The notes beneath the pieces are model-generated. The model was not told the DNA's origin, did not search any database, and worked only from the letters and a program-made list of their open reading frames with translations. The position numbers were made by a program, and so were the translations under genes. A stretch of 64,000 nucleotides of DNA from Acetobacterium wieringae (GTDB lineage: Bacteria > Bacillota > Clostridia > Eubacteriales > Eubacteriaceae), in NCBI RefSeq assembly GCF_001766835.1, contig NZ_LKEU01000030.1:92998-156997 (forward strand), in the 5' to 3' direction. Positions 50,510 through 58,223 of the stretch are shown here, in pieces. How positions within the stretch are numbered: the first letter of the stretch is position 1; the number at the start of each line of letters is the position of its first letter.

Positions 50510-51651
50510 GCAGGCTGGAGGCGTTGATGGCGGAGCTGTGCCCGGATGGGGTGGAGGTTAAAGAGCTTTCACAAGTGCTGACAATTAAAAATGGCAAAGA
50601 TTATAAGGGGTTTGATAAAGGTAATATACCGGTTTATGGTACTGGCGGTATTATGACTTACATCGACCATGCTGCTTTTGAAAAACCTTCGGTACTAATA
50701 CCACGTAAAGGTTCAATTGATAAATTGTATTACGTGGATGTACCGTTCTGGACAGTAGATACAATTTTTTATACTGATATAAATACTGATATAATTGAAC
50801 CTAAATATGTTTTTTACTATTTGCAAGCCCAACATCTTGAAAGACTCAATACAGCTGGTGGTGTGCCAAGCCTGACGCAAGCTGTTCTTAACTCTGTTAA
50901 AATCCCCCTCCCGCCGTTGCAAGTGCAGGGTGAAATTGTCCGGATTCTGGACAATTTCACGGAGCTTACAGCGGAGCTTACAGCGGAGCTTACAGCGGAG
51001 CTGTCAGCACAGAAAAAGCAATATGAGTATTATCGGAATAAACTGCTGACTTTTGGTGATGAAGTGGAATGGAGGACATTGAGTGATGTCTGTGAGAATA
51101 TTTCATCAGGAAACAACAAATCCAAAAGTGACAGCGGAGAATTTCCTGTGTATGGTTCAACGGGAATTATTGCCTATTCGGACTCCTATAAATTTTGTGA
51201 GGAGTTACTGTTAATCGCGAGAGTAGGAGCCAATGCAGGTTTTGTTCATAGAGCGACAGGTCAATATGATGTGTCGGATAATACACTAATTGTTAAACCA
51301 AAAGAAAGTTACGACCAATCATTTGCTTATTATCAACTTCTAAATATGAAGTTAAACAATTTAGCAGTCGGCGGTGGTCAACCACTGATTACTGCAGGAA
51401 AATTGAAACAAATTAAAATACCAATCCCTCCTATTCCTGAACAAGCCCGGATCGTTGCCATCCTCGACCGCTTCGACACCCTCTGCAACGACCTGACCAG
51501 CGGCCTGCCGGCTGAAATCACCGCCCGGCAGCAGCAATACGAATACTACCGCGACCAGCTTTTGACTTTTAAGGCTTGCCTGCCTGCCGGACAGGCGGGC
51601 CCTGCGAACAAGCAGGTCGGCCGGACCGATGGCCAGGAGGTGAGTGAATGA
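50506..51651 (+). CDS. hsdS: Type I restriction-modification specificity subunit
   Basis: A 381-residue HsdS with two target-recognition domains (about 15-150 and 185-335). Each is followed by a conserved helix (QYEYYRNKLLTF and QYEYYRDQLLTF). The central spacer contains TELTAELTAELTAELSAQ, made by three perfect 12-base repeats (50962-50997) plus one imperfect copy. In the EcoR124 family, changing the number of TAEL units changes the spacer length of the DNA site, so this subunit may be switchable. ATG 50506 follows AAGGAGG. The C-terminal tail ACLPAGQAGPANKQV comes from a palindromic insertion. The recognition domains are AT-richer than the rest, as is common. Confidence 0.93.
   Translation: MSRLEALMAELCPDGVEVKELSQVLTIKNGKDYKGFDKGNIPVYGTGGIMTYIDHAAFEKPSVLIPRKGSIDKLYYVDVPFWTVDTIFYTDINTDIIEPKYVFYYLQAQHLERLNTAGGVPSLTQAVLNSVKIPLPPLQVQGEIVRILDNFTELTAELTAELTAELSAQKKQYEYYRNKLLTFGDEVEWRTLSDVCENISSGNNKSKSDSGEFPVYGSTGIIAYSDSYKFCEELLLIARVGANAGFVHRATGQYDVSDNTLIVKPKESYDQSFAYYQLLNMKLNNLAVGGGQPLITAGKLKQIKIPIPPIPEQARIVAILDRFDTLCNDLTSGLPAEITARQQQYEYYRDQLLTFKACLPAGQAGPANKQVGRTDGQEVSE
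50962..51009 (+). repeat. 12-bp tandem repeats (TAEL) in hsdS
   Basis: Three exact copies of GAGCTTACAGCG followed by one variant copy. The unit is in frame, so slippage would change the number of TAEL tetrapeptides without breaking the gene. Confidence 0.95.
51578..51600. repeat. Imperfect palindrome inside the hsdS 3' end
   Basis: GCCTGCCTGCCGGACAGGCGGGC is an imperfect relative of the hsdM palindrome and encodes CLPAGQAG in the variable tail of HsdS. Confidence 0.6.
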
Positions 51652-54600
51652 GCCTTTACAACGTTGTTGTGGCTTCCAACGAAAGCACCGTCGTGGCCGA
51701 ATACCGGGCCGATTACAGCCGATCGGATGCCTACCAGAGCGAGGCCGAGCTGGAGCGGGAACTGCTCCGCCTGCTTCAGGCCCAGGGCTACGAGTATTTG
51801 TGCATTCACGATGAAGCCGCCTTGGTGGCCAATCTGCGCCGCCAGCTGGAAGCCCTCAATGACTATAGCTTTTCGGATTCGGAATGGGACTGGTTTTTTA
51901 AAAAATGCGTGGTTGGTGCCAATGACGGGATTTTAGAGAAAACCCGTCGAATCCAGACCGACCACATCCAGAACCTAAAGCGTGACGACGGCACCACCAA
52001 AAATATCAGTCTGATCGACAAGAAAAATATTCACAACAACCGCCTGCAGGTGATCAACCAGTATCAGGAAACCGGCGGCACTCACCAGACCCGTTATGAC
52101 GTCACCATTCTGGTCAATGGCCTGCCGCTGGTTCATATCGAACTGAAGCGCCGGGGCGTCGCCATCCGGGAAGCCTTTAATCAGATTAAACGCTATCAGC
52201 GGGACAGCTTCTGGGCCGCCAGCGGGCTGTTTGAGTATGTCCAGATTTTTATCATTTCTAATGGCACTCACACCAGGTATTACTCCAATACCACCCGGGC
52301 CAGCCACGTCAGGGAAAGCGCTGCCGGGGAACGCAAAAAGAGTAAGAAGACCAGCAACAGTTTTGAATTTACCTCCTACTGGGCGGACTTAAGCAACACC
52401 GCCATTGCCGACCTGGTCGATTTCACCCGGACTTTTCTGGCTAAACACGCGCTCTTAAACGTCCTGACCAAATACTGTGTCTTTACCACCGAAGCGCTGC
52501 TATTGGTGATGCGGCCCTATCAGATTGCCGCCACCGAGCGGATCCTCTCGCGGATCGAAATTTCTCATAACTACAAGCAAACCGGGACGCTGGCTGCTGG
52601 CGGCTATATCTGGCATACCACTGGCAGCGGCAAAACCCTGACCTCCTTTAAAACCGCCCAGCTGGCCACGGCCCTGCCCTATATCGATAAGGTGCTGTTT
52701 GTGGTCGACCGGAAAGACCTGGACTACCAGACCATCAAGGAATACGACCGTTTCCAGAAGGGCGCCGCCGACAGCAATACCTCCACCCGAATTCTTAAGC
52801 AGCAGCTGGCCGACAGCAGTTCTAAGATCATCATCACGACGATTCAGAAGCTTGATGTCTTTGTATCCAAAAATAAGGGTCATGCCGCCTTTAAAAAACA
52901 TTTTGTGATCATCTTTGATGAATGCCACCGGTCTCAGTTTGGTGATATGCATAAAAAAATCGTCACCGCCTTTAAGCACTATCACATTTTTGGTTTTACC
53001 GGAACGCCGATTTTTGCCACCAATGCTGGCAGCGGCGGCAACCCGGCCATGCGCACCACCCCCCAGGCCTTTGGCGACAAGCTGCATACCTATACCATTG
53101 TCAATGCCATCAATGACGGCAACGTGCTACCCTTTCGGATTGACTATATCAACACCGTCAAGATGAAAGATGGGCTGGCGGATAAAGCGGTGGCCGCCAT
53201 TGATACCGAAGCAGCCCTGGCCGACCCGGCCCGGATCCGGGCGGTTGTCACTTATCTGCTTACACATTTTGACCAGAAGACCAAGCGCAACCATTTCTAT
53301 TCGCTTAAGGGTCAGCGGGTCGCCGGCTTTAACTCGATTTTGGCGGTCAGTTCGATCCCGGTGGCAAAAAAATATTATTTTGAACTGAAAAAACAGCTGG
53401 CCGACCAGGGCCGGGCGCTTAATGTTGCCACCATTTTCAGCTTTTCCACCAACGAAGCCGATCCCGAGGATGTCTTCCCGGACGAGGATTTTGATACCGA
53501 AAGCCTCGATCAATCCTCCCGGGATTTTCTGGAAGCGGCAATTGCCGATTATAATCAAGCCTTTAATACTAACTATGATACCTCGGCCGACAAGTTTCAA
53601 AACTACTATAAAGACCTGTCGCTGCGGATGAAAAACCGGGAGGTCGATCTGTTGATTGTCGTGAATATGTTTTTAACCGGCTTTGATGCCACCACCCTCA
53701 ACACCCTGTGGGTCGATAAAAACCTCAAGCAGCACGGCCTGATTCAGGCCTTCTCGCGGACCAACCGGATCCTCAATGCGGTTAAGACCTATGGTAACAT
53801 CGTCTGTTTCCGGGATTTGCAGGAGCAAACCGACGCCGCCATCGCCCTCTTTGGCGATAAGGATGCCGGCAGCATCGTGCTGCTAAAAAACTTTGACAGC
53901 TATTATTATGGCTTTGACGAAGATGGCCAGCATCACCCCGGCTACACCGAGCTGATCGCCGAGCTGGGTCAAAAATTTCCGCTGGGGCAGGCGATCATTG
54001 GCGAACAGAACCAGAAGGATTTTATCCGGCTGTTCGGGGCAATCCTGCGGCTTAAGAATATCCTGACGGCCTTTGACAACTTTTCCGGCCGGGAAATTCT
54101 GACCAACCGGGATTTTCAGGACTATCAGAGCCTCTATCTGGATCTCTATCACGACTTTGTTGATGATCACAAGGCTGACAAGGAACGGATCAACGACGAC
54201 CTCGTCTTTGAAATTGAACTGATCCGCCAGGTTGAAATCAACATCGATTATATCCTGATGCTGGTGGCCCAATACCATGCTTCCAACTGTGAGGACAAGA
54301 GTGTCCTGGTGGCGATTGATAAGGCCATCGGCGCCAGTATTGAGCTGCGCAGCAAGAAGGTTCTGATTGAACACTTTATTGAGACCGTCAATGCGTCAAC
54401 CAAGGTGGACGAGGCGTGGCGCCGCTTTGTCGATGTGCAGAAAGAGAGCGACCTGACCGCACTGATCAGTGCCGAAAAACTGAAACCGGAGGAAACCAGA
54501 AAATTTATCGATAACGCCTTCCGTGATGGGGCGCTGAAAACTAGCGGCACCGACATCGATAAAATCATGCCGCCAGTATCACGCTTTGGAGGTGGCAACC

Positions 54601-54677
54601 GGGCCGCCAAAAAGCAAAGTGTCGGCGACAAGCTGATGAAATTCTTTGAAAAGTATTTCGGGCTGGTGTCGGAATAG
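51648..54677 (+). CDS. hsdR: Type I restriction endonuclease subunit
   Basis: A 1,009-residue HsdR. The N-terminal nuclease domain (about 20-230) has a PD-(D/E)xK-like end in LVHIELKRRG. The helicase motor follows with Walker A TTGSGKT, DEAD-box-like DECHRSQFGDM, GFTGTPIF and a second RecA lobe with FLTGFDATTLNTLWVDK and AFSRTNR. The size is normal. The start overlaps the hsdS stop (ATGA). The subunit translocates DNA and cuts unmethylated targets. The recognition site cannot be predicted from sequence alone. Confidence 0.95.
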   Translation: MSLYNVVVASNESTVVAEYRADYSRSDAYQSEAELERELLRLLQAQGYEYLCIHDEAALVANLRRQLEALNDYSFSDSEWDWFFKKCVVGANDGILEKTRRIQTDHIQNLKRDDGTTKNISLIDKKNIHNNRLQVINQYQETGGTHQTRYDVTILVNGLPLVHIELKRRGVAIREAFNQIKRYQRDSFWAASGLFEYVQIFIISNGTHTRYYSNTTRASHVRESAAGERKKSKKTSNSFEFTSYWADLSNTAIADLVDFTRTFLAKHALLNVLTKYCVFTTEALLLVMRPYQIAATERILSRIEISHNYKQTGTLAAGGYIWHTTGSGKTLTSFKTAQLATALPYIDKVLFVVDRKDLDYQTIKEYDRFQKGAADSNTSTRILKQQLADSSSKIIITTIQKLDVFVSKNKGHAAFKKHFVIIFDECHRSQFGDMHKKIVTAFKHYHIFGFTGTPIFATNAGSGGNPAMRTTPQAFGDKLHTYTIVNAINDGNVLPFRIDYINTVKMKDGLADKAVAAIDTEAALADPARIRAVVTYLLTHFDQKTKRNHFYSLKGQRVAGFNSILAVSSIPVAKKYYFELKKQLADQGRALNVATIFSFSTNEADPEDVFPDEDFDTESLDQSSRDFLEAAIADYNQAFNTNYDTSADKFQNYYKDLSLRMKNREVDLLIVVNMFLTGFDATTLNTLWVDKNLKQHGLIQAFSRTNRILNAVKTYGNIVCFRDLQEQTDAAIALFGDKDAGSIVLLKNFDSYYYGFDEDGQHHPGYTELIAELGQKFPLGQAIIGEQNQKDFIRLFGAILRLKNILTAFDNFSGREILTNRDFQDYQSLYLDLYHDFVDDHKADKERINDDLVFEIELIRQVEINIDYILMLVAQYHASNCEDKSVLVAIDKAIGASIELRSKKVLIEHFIETVNASTKVDEAWRRFVDVQKESDLTALISAEKLKPEETRKFIDNAFRDGALKTSGTDIDKIMPPVSRFGGGNRAAKKQSVGDKLMKFFEKYFGLVSE

Positions 54678-54756
54678 TCATCACCAGCGTCCACAATTAC
54701 ACCCAAAAACTGTTAAAAAAGATAACCCAGTACCGACAATTGTTACATCATCTTGT

Positions 54757-54943
54757 GACCGAGGGGTCAGACCCTACGCATCGGAGCGGACACGGCAGAG
54801 CCTGTCCGATTCTGCGCGCAGGCAACGAGCCAATCATAAGCTTGCTTATAGTTGGCGACTGCCCGCGACCAATGCGAAAGGAGCAAAGCGGATTTCGCAT
54901 GGCGCAGCGAACAACAGATTAACAAGGGTTTGACCCCTCGGTC
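54757..54943. mobile_element. 187-bp MITE-like element with 19-bp terminal inverted repeats
   Basis: The ends are inverted repeats of 19 bp with one mismatch: GACCGAGGGGTCAGACCCT at 54757-54775 against its partner at 54925-54943. The interior has no real gene but three further hairpins (54787-54808, 54829-54856 extended by outer pairs, 54872-54900), so as RNA or single-stranded DNA it would form a multi-branched fold. It may be a non-autonomous transposon or a REP-type element. No clear target-site duplication was seen and no transposase is in the window. Confidence 0.65.
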
Positions 54944-54976
54944 ATTGGTCGGTACGGTAGTTTATCGACAACCTCA

Positions 54977-55002
54977 AACCCCGCCACAGTGTCGGGGTTT
55001 TT
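54977..55002 (+). terminator. Terminator downstream of hsdR and MITE
   Basis: The stem AACCCCG / CGGGGTT is followed by TTT. It ends transcripts reading from the restriction operon through the 187-bp element. Between it and the Rieske gene (55003-55231) I see only a poor TAGAAT -10-like box at 55130. Confidence 0.75.
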
Positions 55003-55231
55003 GCTTATCAGAACAGACCGGAATTCAGGGATCTGCCGGTTTGACAGCTTTATTACATCAATATAGGGAAAATTCCTGAAAAACGTGATGATTTTTGGCG
55101 ATTCTCTCTACCTGAGCTTGGATTTCTGCTAGAATAGAAGTCAGATGCGCGTAATAAGCAGTGCCGCTCTGCGGCTATATCACTCGGATCATAAAAAAAC
55201 TGCAAGTTACCAAAAGGGAAAGGAAGAAGCG

Positions 55232-56200
55232 ATGATCAGTAATCAATGGTATGCCATTTTGCCATCGAAGGCAGTGAAAAAAGAAGCGGTTGTCAGCGTT
55301 AAACGGCTGAATCAGGAACTCGTGTTGTTCCGCAACCGGGACGGAGAACTTGGCTGTGTGGTCGATCAGTGTACTCACCGCGGAGCGGCCTTGAGCCGCG
55401 GGAAGCTACAGGGGGAATGTCTCCAGTGTCCCTTTCATGGTCTGGAGTTTAACCCCCAGGGCCACTGCACTTTTGTCCCGGCCAACGGGAGAGCCTCCAC
55501 CGCAGATTTAAGCCGGTTTAACGTCAAGGCTTATGGGGTGCGGGAAAGCCATGGCATCATTTATCTGTGGTATGGGGAACCGGAAAAACAGACTGGGGAA
55601 TTGCCGTTTTTTGATGGCGATATCGATGATTCTTTTGTTTGTAGCGAAATTGAAGATCACTGGCCGACCCACTATTCCCGCTGTATTGAAAACCAGCTGG
55701 ATGTGATTCACCTGCCATTTGTCCACCACAACACCATCGGACGGGGCAACAAGACATTGGTTAACGGACCCAAAATTGAGTTTGTCCCCGGGGGCCTGGT
55801 AACCAGTGCCAATAATGAAACAGATGTCGGACAAACTCCCAAAGCGGCGGATGATTGCGTCATTAAAGCCACCTATCTGAAATTCCTGTTTCCAAACATC
55901 TGGATGAACCATATCAGTGAAGCCACCAAGGTCATTATTTATTTTGCGCCGGTGGATGATGAAAACACGATCCTGTACCTCCGTTTCTATTGCCGGTCAA
56001 CCAGACTCAGGCCAGTTAATGCTCTGATTGCCTGGTTCGGAAAATTTGGCAACCGGCTGATCGAGCGCCAGGACAGGCGGGTGGTGATCACCCAAAAACC
56101 CAAAGCTTCGGCGTTTATCTCCAAGGAAAACCTGCTGTCTGGGGATGGGCCGGTGATCCAGTATCGGCGCATTCGGGACGAGTTGAAGCGCCGGAAATAA
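55232..56200 (+). CDS. Rieske-type ring-hydroxylating oxygenase-like protein
   Basis: A 322-residue protein with a Rieske 2Fe-2S domain (about 5-110), where CTHRG and CPFHG supply two Cys and two His ligands. A catalytic domain follows with a mononuclear iron site: ENQLDVIHLPFVHH gives the bridging Asp and two His. This is the layout of oxygenase alpha subunits related to PaO/CAO and vanillate demethylase. All ligands are intact, so it looks functional even though the gene neighbourhood suggests an anaerobe. ATG 55232 follows AAAGGAAG; the frame upstream is not family-like. No reductase or ferredoxin partner gene is adjacent. The substrate is unknown. Confidence 0.87.
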   Translation: MISNQWYAILPSKAVKKEAVVSVKRLNQELVLFRNRDGELGCVVDQCTHRGAALSRGKLQGECLQCPFHGLEFNPQGHCTFVPANGRASTADLSRFNVKAYGVRESHGIIYLWYGEPEKQTGELPFFDGDIDDSFVCSEIEDHWPTHYSRCIENQLDVIHLPFVHHNTIGRGNKTLVNGPKIEFVPGGLVTSANNETDVGQTPKAADDCVIKATYLKFLFPNIWMNHISEATKVIIYFAPVDDENTILYLRFYCRSTRLRPVNALIAWFGKFGNRLIERQDRRVVITQKPKASAFISKENLLSGDGPVIQYRRIRDELKRRK

Positions 56201-56316
56201 CGGGAGCACCGCCATCGATCGTAAAATGCGAAGAAAATGATCACAAAAAAAGATAAAGAGCAGCGCTTTTTAGCAAACGGATTTAGCGTTTCGGTAACTG
56301 ACCGTCGGTTGACAGA

Positions 56317-56817
56317 TTAAAGTTTGCGACTATCATAGGCCCAGTGCAGCAGGGCCTGACGCTGTTTTTGGCGACAGCTTTGATCCATTTTTTCGCAATT
56401 CTTTTTAATCGCACCAATATGGCGCACCATCGCCTTCCAGCGTTTGATCTGGCGACGGTCTTCGTCAGGAACTCGGCGACCATAATAATAACGGCAATAC
56501 CATTGAAACCAGCCCCGGGGATCGATGGGATTGATCCAGCCATTGGCCTGCCAGACTTTAAGCGGCTGTGAGGCATCGACCTGATAATAATTTAAAGAAA
56601 TATCTTTTCGGGTCGGCGAGAGTTTGGCATGGTCAAACCAATCCTCCGGAAATTCGGACCGGCAATCAGTCATGTACTTGCCTCCGAAAAGGCCCAAAGC
56701 TAATAGCTCTTTGGGTGAGAGCTCCGGTTTGAAATCAGGATCAAAATTTGCGCCCATCGCTTCGCTTAAGTAATAAGAGCCTTTTTGCATGGTGTCGCTG
56801 ATGATTATTTTTTTCAT
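56317..56817 (-). CDS. Conserved hypothetical protein, Trp/Tyr-rich, basic C-terminus
   Basis: A 166-residue soluble protein without a named domain that I can recall. Distinctive blocks are SPKELLALGLFGGKYMTDC, FPEDWFDHAKLSP, GWINPIDPRGWFQWYCRYYY and RRQIKRWKAM. The density of invariant-looking aromatic residues suggests a conserved family, and I have an impression of similar proteins in both bacteria and eukaryotic microbes, which I cannot verify. ATG 56817 follows GGAGGG at 11 bases; the frame from 56931 is rejected. The upstream leader contains a 37-bp sequence repeated in front of the gene at 57750-57998. Function unknown. Confidence 0.7.
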   Translation of the reverse strand: MKKIIISDTMQKGSYYLSEAMGANFDPDFKPELSPKELLALGLFGGKYMTDCRSEFPEDWFDHAKLSPTRKDISLNYYQVDASQPLKVWQANGWINPIDPRGWFQWYCRYYYGRRVPDEDRRQIKRWKAMVRHIGAIKKNCEKMDQSCRQKQRQALLHWAYDSRKL

Positions 56818-56829
56818 CACAATCGATTC

Positions 56830-56866
56830 CCTCCCCAATATAATGACGGTTATTAAATGAATACCC
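56830..56866 (-). repeat. 37-bp leader repeat, copy 1
   Basis: An exact 37-bp match to 58007-58043. On the minus strand both copies end in GGGGAGG, used as the ribosome site of the following gene, and contain a CATTATATT -10-like box. The two genes served are unrelated. Confidence 0.75.
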
Positions 56867-57017
56867 TCTCTGGCACATTTTAAAAAGATTTGGTCAATAT
56901 TTTCAGAATGAACGTCACAATCCGTTGACAACCATGTGAAAGCTGATATGTTAACTACATAAATGCTAATTGAACAAATAGTAAGTGTACGATTAGCAAG
57001 GAGGAAGATCGTGAACT

Positions 57018-57046
57018 TTGACAGATCAGTCTTAATATAGTATCAT
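57018..57046 (+). promoter_or_regulatory. Promoter of the toxin-antitoxin pair
   Basis: TTGACA (57018-57023) and TATCAT (57041-57046) are 17 bases apart, 28 bases before the antitoxin start. Confidence 0.75.
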
Positions 57047-57074
57047 ATAGGTACTGAAACGAGGAGGTGTGCCC

Positions 57075-57356
57075 GTGAATATAAATCTCAAAGAAGACAT
57101 TCGACCCATTTCATATATCAAAACCCATGCTGCAGATATGCTCAAGTATATCAATGACAATAAGAATCCCATCATTGTGACCCAAAACGGTGAGGCTCGA
57201 GGCGTTTTGCTGGACGTGGAATCGTATCAAAATATGATTAATGCCTTGTCATTAATGAAGCTGATCCAGATTTCGGAGAATTCCATCGGTGAAGGAGAGC
57301 TTCATCAGAACAAAGATGTTTTTGCTGAGCTGCGAAAGAATATCGAAGCGATCTGA
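57075..57356 (+). CDS. Phd/YefM-family antitoxin
   Basis: A 93-residue antitoxin. The N-terminal Phd/YefM DNA-binding fold (DIRPISYIKTHAADMLKYIND and NPIIVTQNGEARGVLLDVESY) is followed by a helical tail that neutralises the toxin. I take GTG 57075, seven bases after GAGGAGGT, over the GTG at 57069. The toxin gene begins one base after its stop. Antitoxins of this type repress their own promoter, here at 57018. Confidence 0.9.
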   Translation: MNINLKEDIRPISYIKTHAADMLKYINDNKNPIIVTQNGEARGVLLDVESYQNMINALSLMKLIQISENSIGEGELHQNKDVFAELRKNIEAI

Positions 57357-57357
57357 A

Positions 57358-57684
57358 ATGGAAGAATTTACAATTCTATGGTCGGATCAGGCCAAAATGG
57401 ATTTGTTTGAAATCATTGAATACATTGCCTTTGAGGATAAAGCCCTGGCGGTGAAGATTCTCGAGAAAATTGAAGCGCAGGTAACACGACTGGAGCAGTT
57501 GCCCGAAAGCGGCCGATTTGTGCCGGAGTTAAAAGCCTTTGATTTGTTGACTTACCGGGAAATTGTCTATTCACCCTGGCGCATCATCTATAAGGTCGAG
57601 AAGCAACGGGTTCTGATCTTGGCCGTTCTCGACAGTCGCCGCAACCTTGAAGATTTGCTGTTAAAAAAACTGCTGTTAAAATAA
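57358..57684 (+). CDS. RelE/ParE-family toxin
   Basis: A 108-residue toxin of the RelE/ParE superfamily: WSDQAKMDLFEIIEYIAFED at the start, AQVTRLEQLPESGRFVPEL, and YREIVYSPWRIIYKVEKQRVLILAVLDSRRN at the end. The pattern with LPESGR and a terminal basic patch is closer to ParE (gyrase inhibitor) than to ribosome-dependent RelE. It starts one base after the antitoxin stop; the frame from 57289 overlapping the antitoxin is not used. A strong terminator ends the pair. Confidence 0.88.
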   Translation: MEEFTILWSDQAKMDLFEIIEYIAFEDKALAVKILEKIEAQVTRLEQLPESGRFVPELKAFDLLTYREIVYSPWRIIYKVEKQRVLILAVLDSRRNLEDLLLKKLLLK

Positions 57685-57687
57685 AAG

Positions 57688-57732
57688 ACACGCTGTCAAT
57701 GGAACAACAAACCATTGACAGCGTGTTTTTTA
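57688..57732 (+). terminator. Strong terminator after the toxin gene
   Basis: A perfect 15-bp stem (ACACGCTGTCAATGG / CCATTGACAGCGTGT) is followed by TTTTTT. Confidence 0.9.
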
Positions 57733-57749
57733 GGGCTTAAAAAAGTTGG

Positions 57750-57998
57750 TCAACAGAGCTGCGACGCATCGATAACCACATAGCTGCCATCGGCCCACTG
57801 ATCCAGGGCGATTTGGATCACCGGCGAGCCGTCGGTATCGATAAAAGCCTGGACAATTTCGTCATCCATTTGCGATTCGATGGCGACTTCGGTAATCCCA
57901 TTAAAAGAAAAGCCCTCGAATGCTTTAATAATATCCCGCCAGATATCCCGGGAACCATCAATTTTTTTCAGGTTCTTGATCACTTGTTCAATATTCAT
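57750..57998 (-). CDS. Small acidic hypothetical protein
   Basis: An 82-residue acidic protein, not recognised. It reads as helix, helix, strand, strand: MNIEQVIKNLKKIDGSRDIW, IIKAFEGFSFNGITEVAIES, DEIVQAFIDTDGSPVIQIALD, and a final WADGSYVVIDASQLC. The start ATG at 57998 is eight bases after GGGGAGG; a GTG at 58007 in the same frame is less likely. The ribosome site is part of a 37-bp block shared with the leader of the hypothetical gene at 56317-56817, so the two may be regulated alike. Convergent with the toxin-antitoxin pair. Confidence 0.65.
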   Translation of the reverse strand: MNIEQVIKNLKKIDGSRDIWRDIIKAFEGFSFNGITEVAIESQMDDEIVQAFIDTDGSPVIQIALDQWADGSYVVIDASQLC

Positions 57999-58006
57999 TC
58001 TCTTCA

Positions 58007-58043
58007 CCTCCCCAATATAATGACGGTTATTAAATGAATACCC
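58007..58043 (-). repeat. 37-bp leader repeat, copy 2
   Basis: Exact copy of 56830-56866, in the same orientation and position relative to its gene. Confidence 0.75.
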
Positions 58044-58223
58044 CTTTGCATCCGGTTTAAAATATTAATTAGTCATTTTTAAGAATTTGGATCTATAGCG
58101 CGCAACAATCATTAAATAAATACCAAATCATCCGCCACTGTTAAATTCAAAATGAATTATTTAGAATCACGCCTAACAGGCCCCAGGCGGTTCCCAGCAT
58201 CGCACCATCAAGCCAGACCCGGC

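Noticed and set aside
54646..55079. Open frames inside the 187-bp element
   Set aside because: They follow hairpin repeats, have no ribosome site and resemble no protein; the region is better explained as a structured element.
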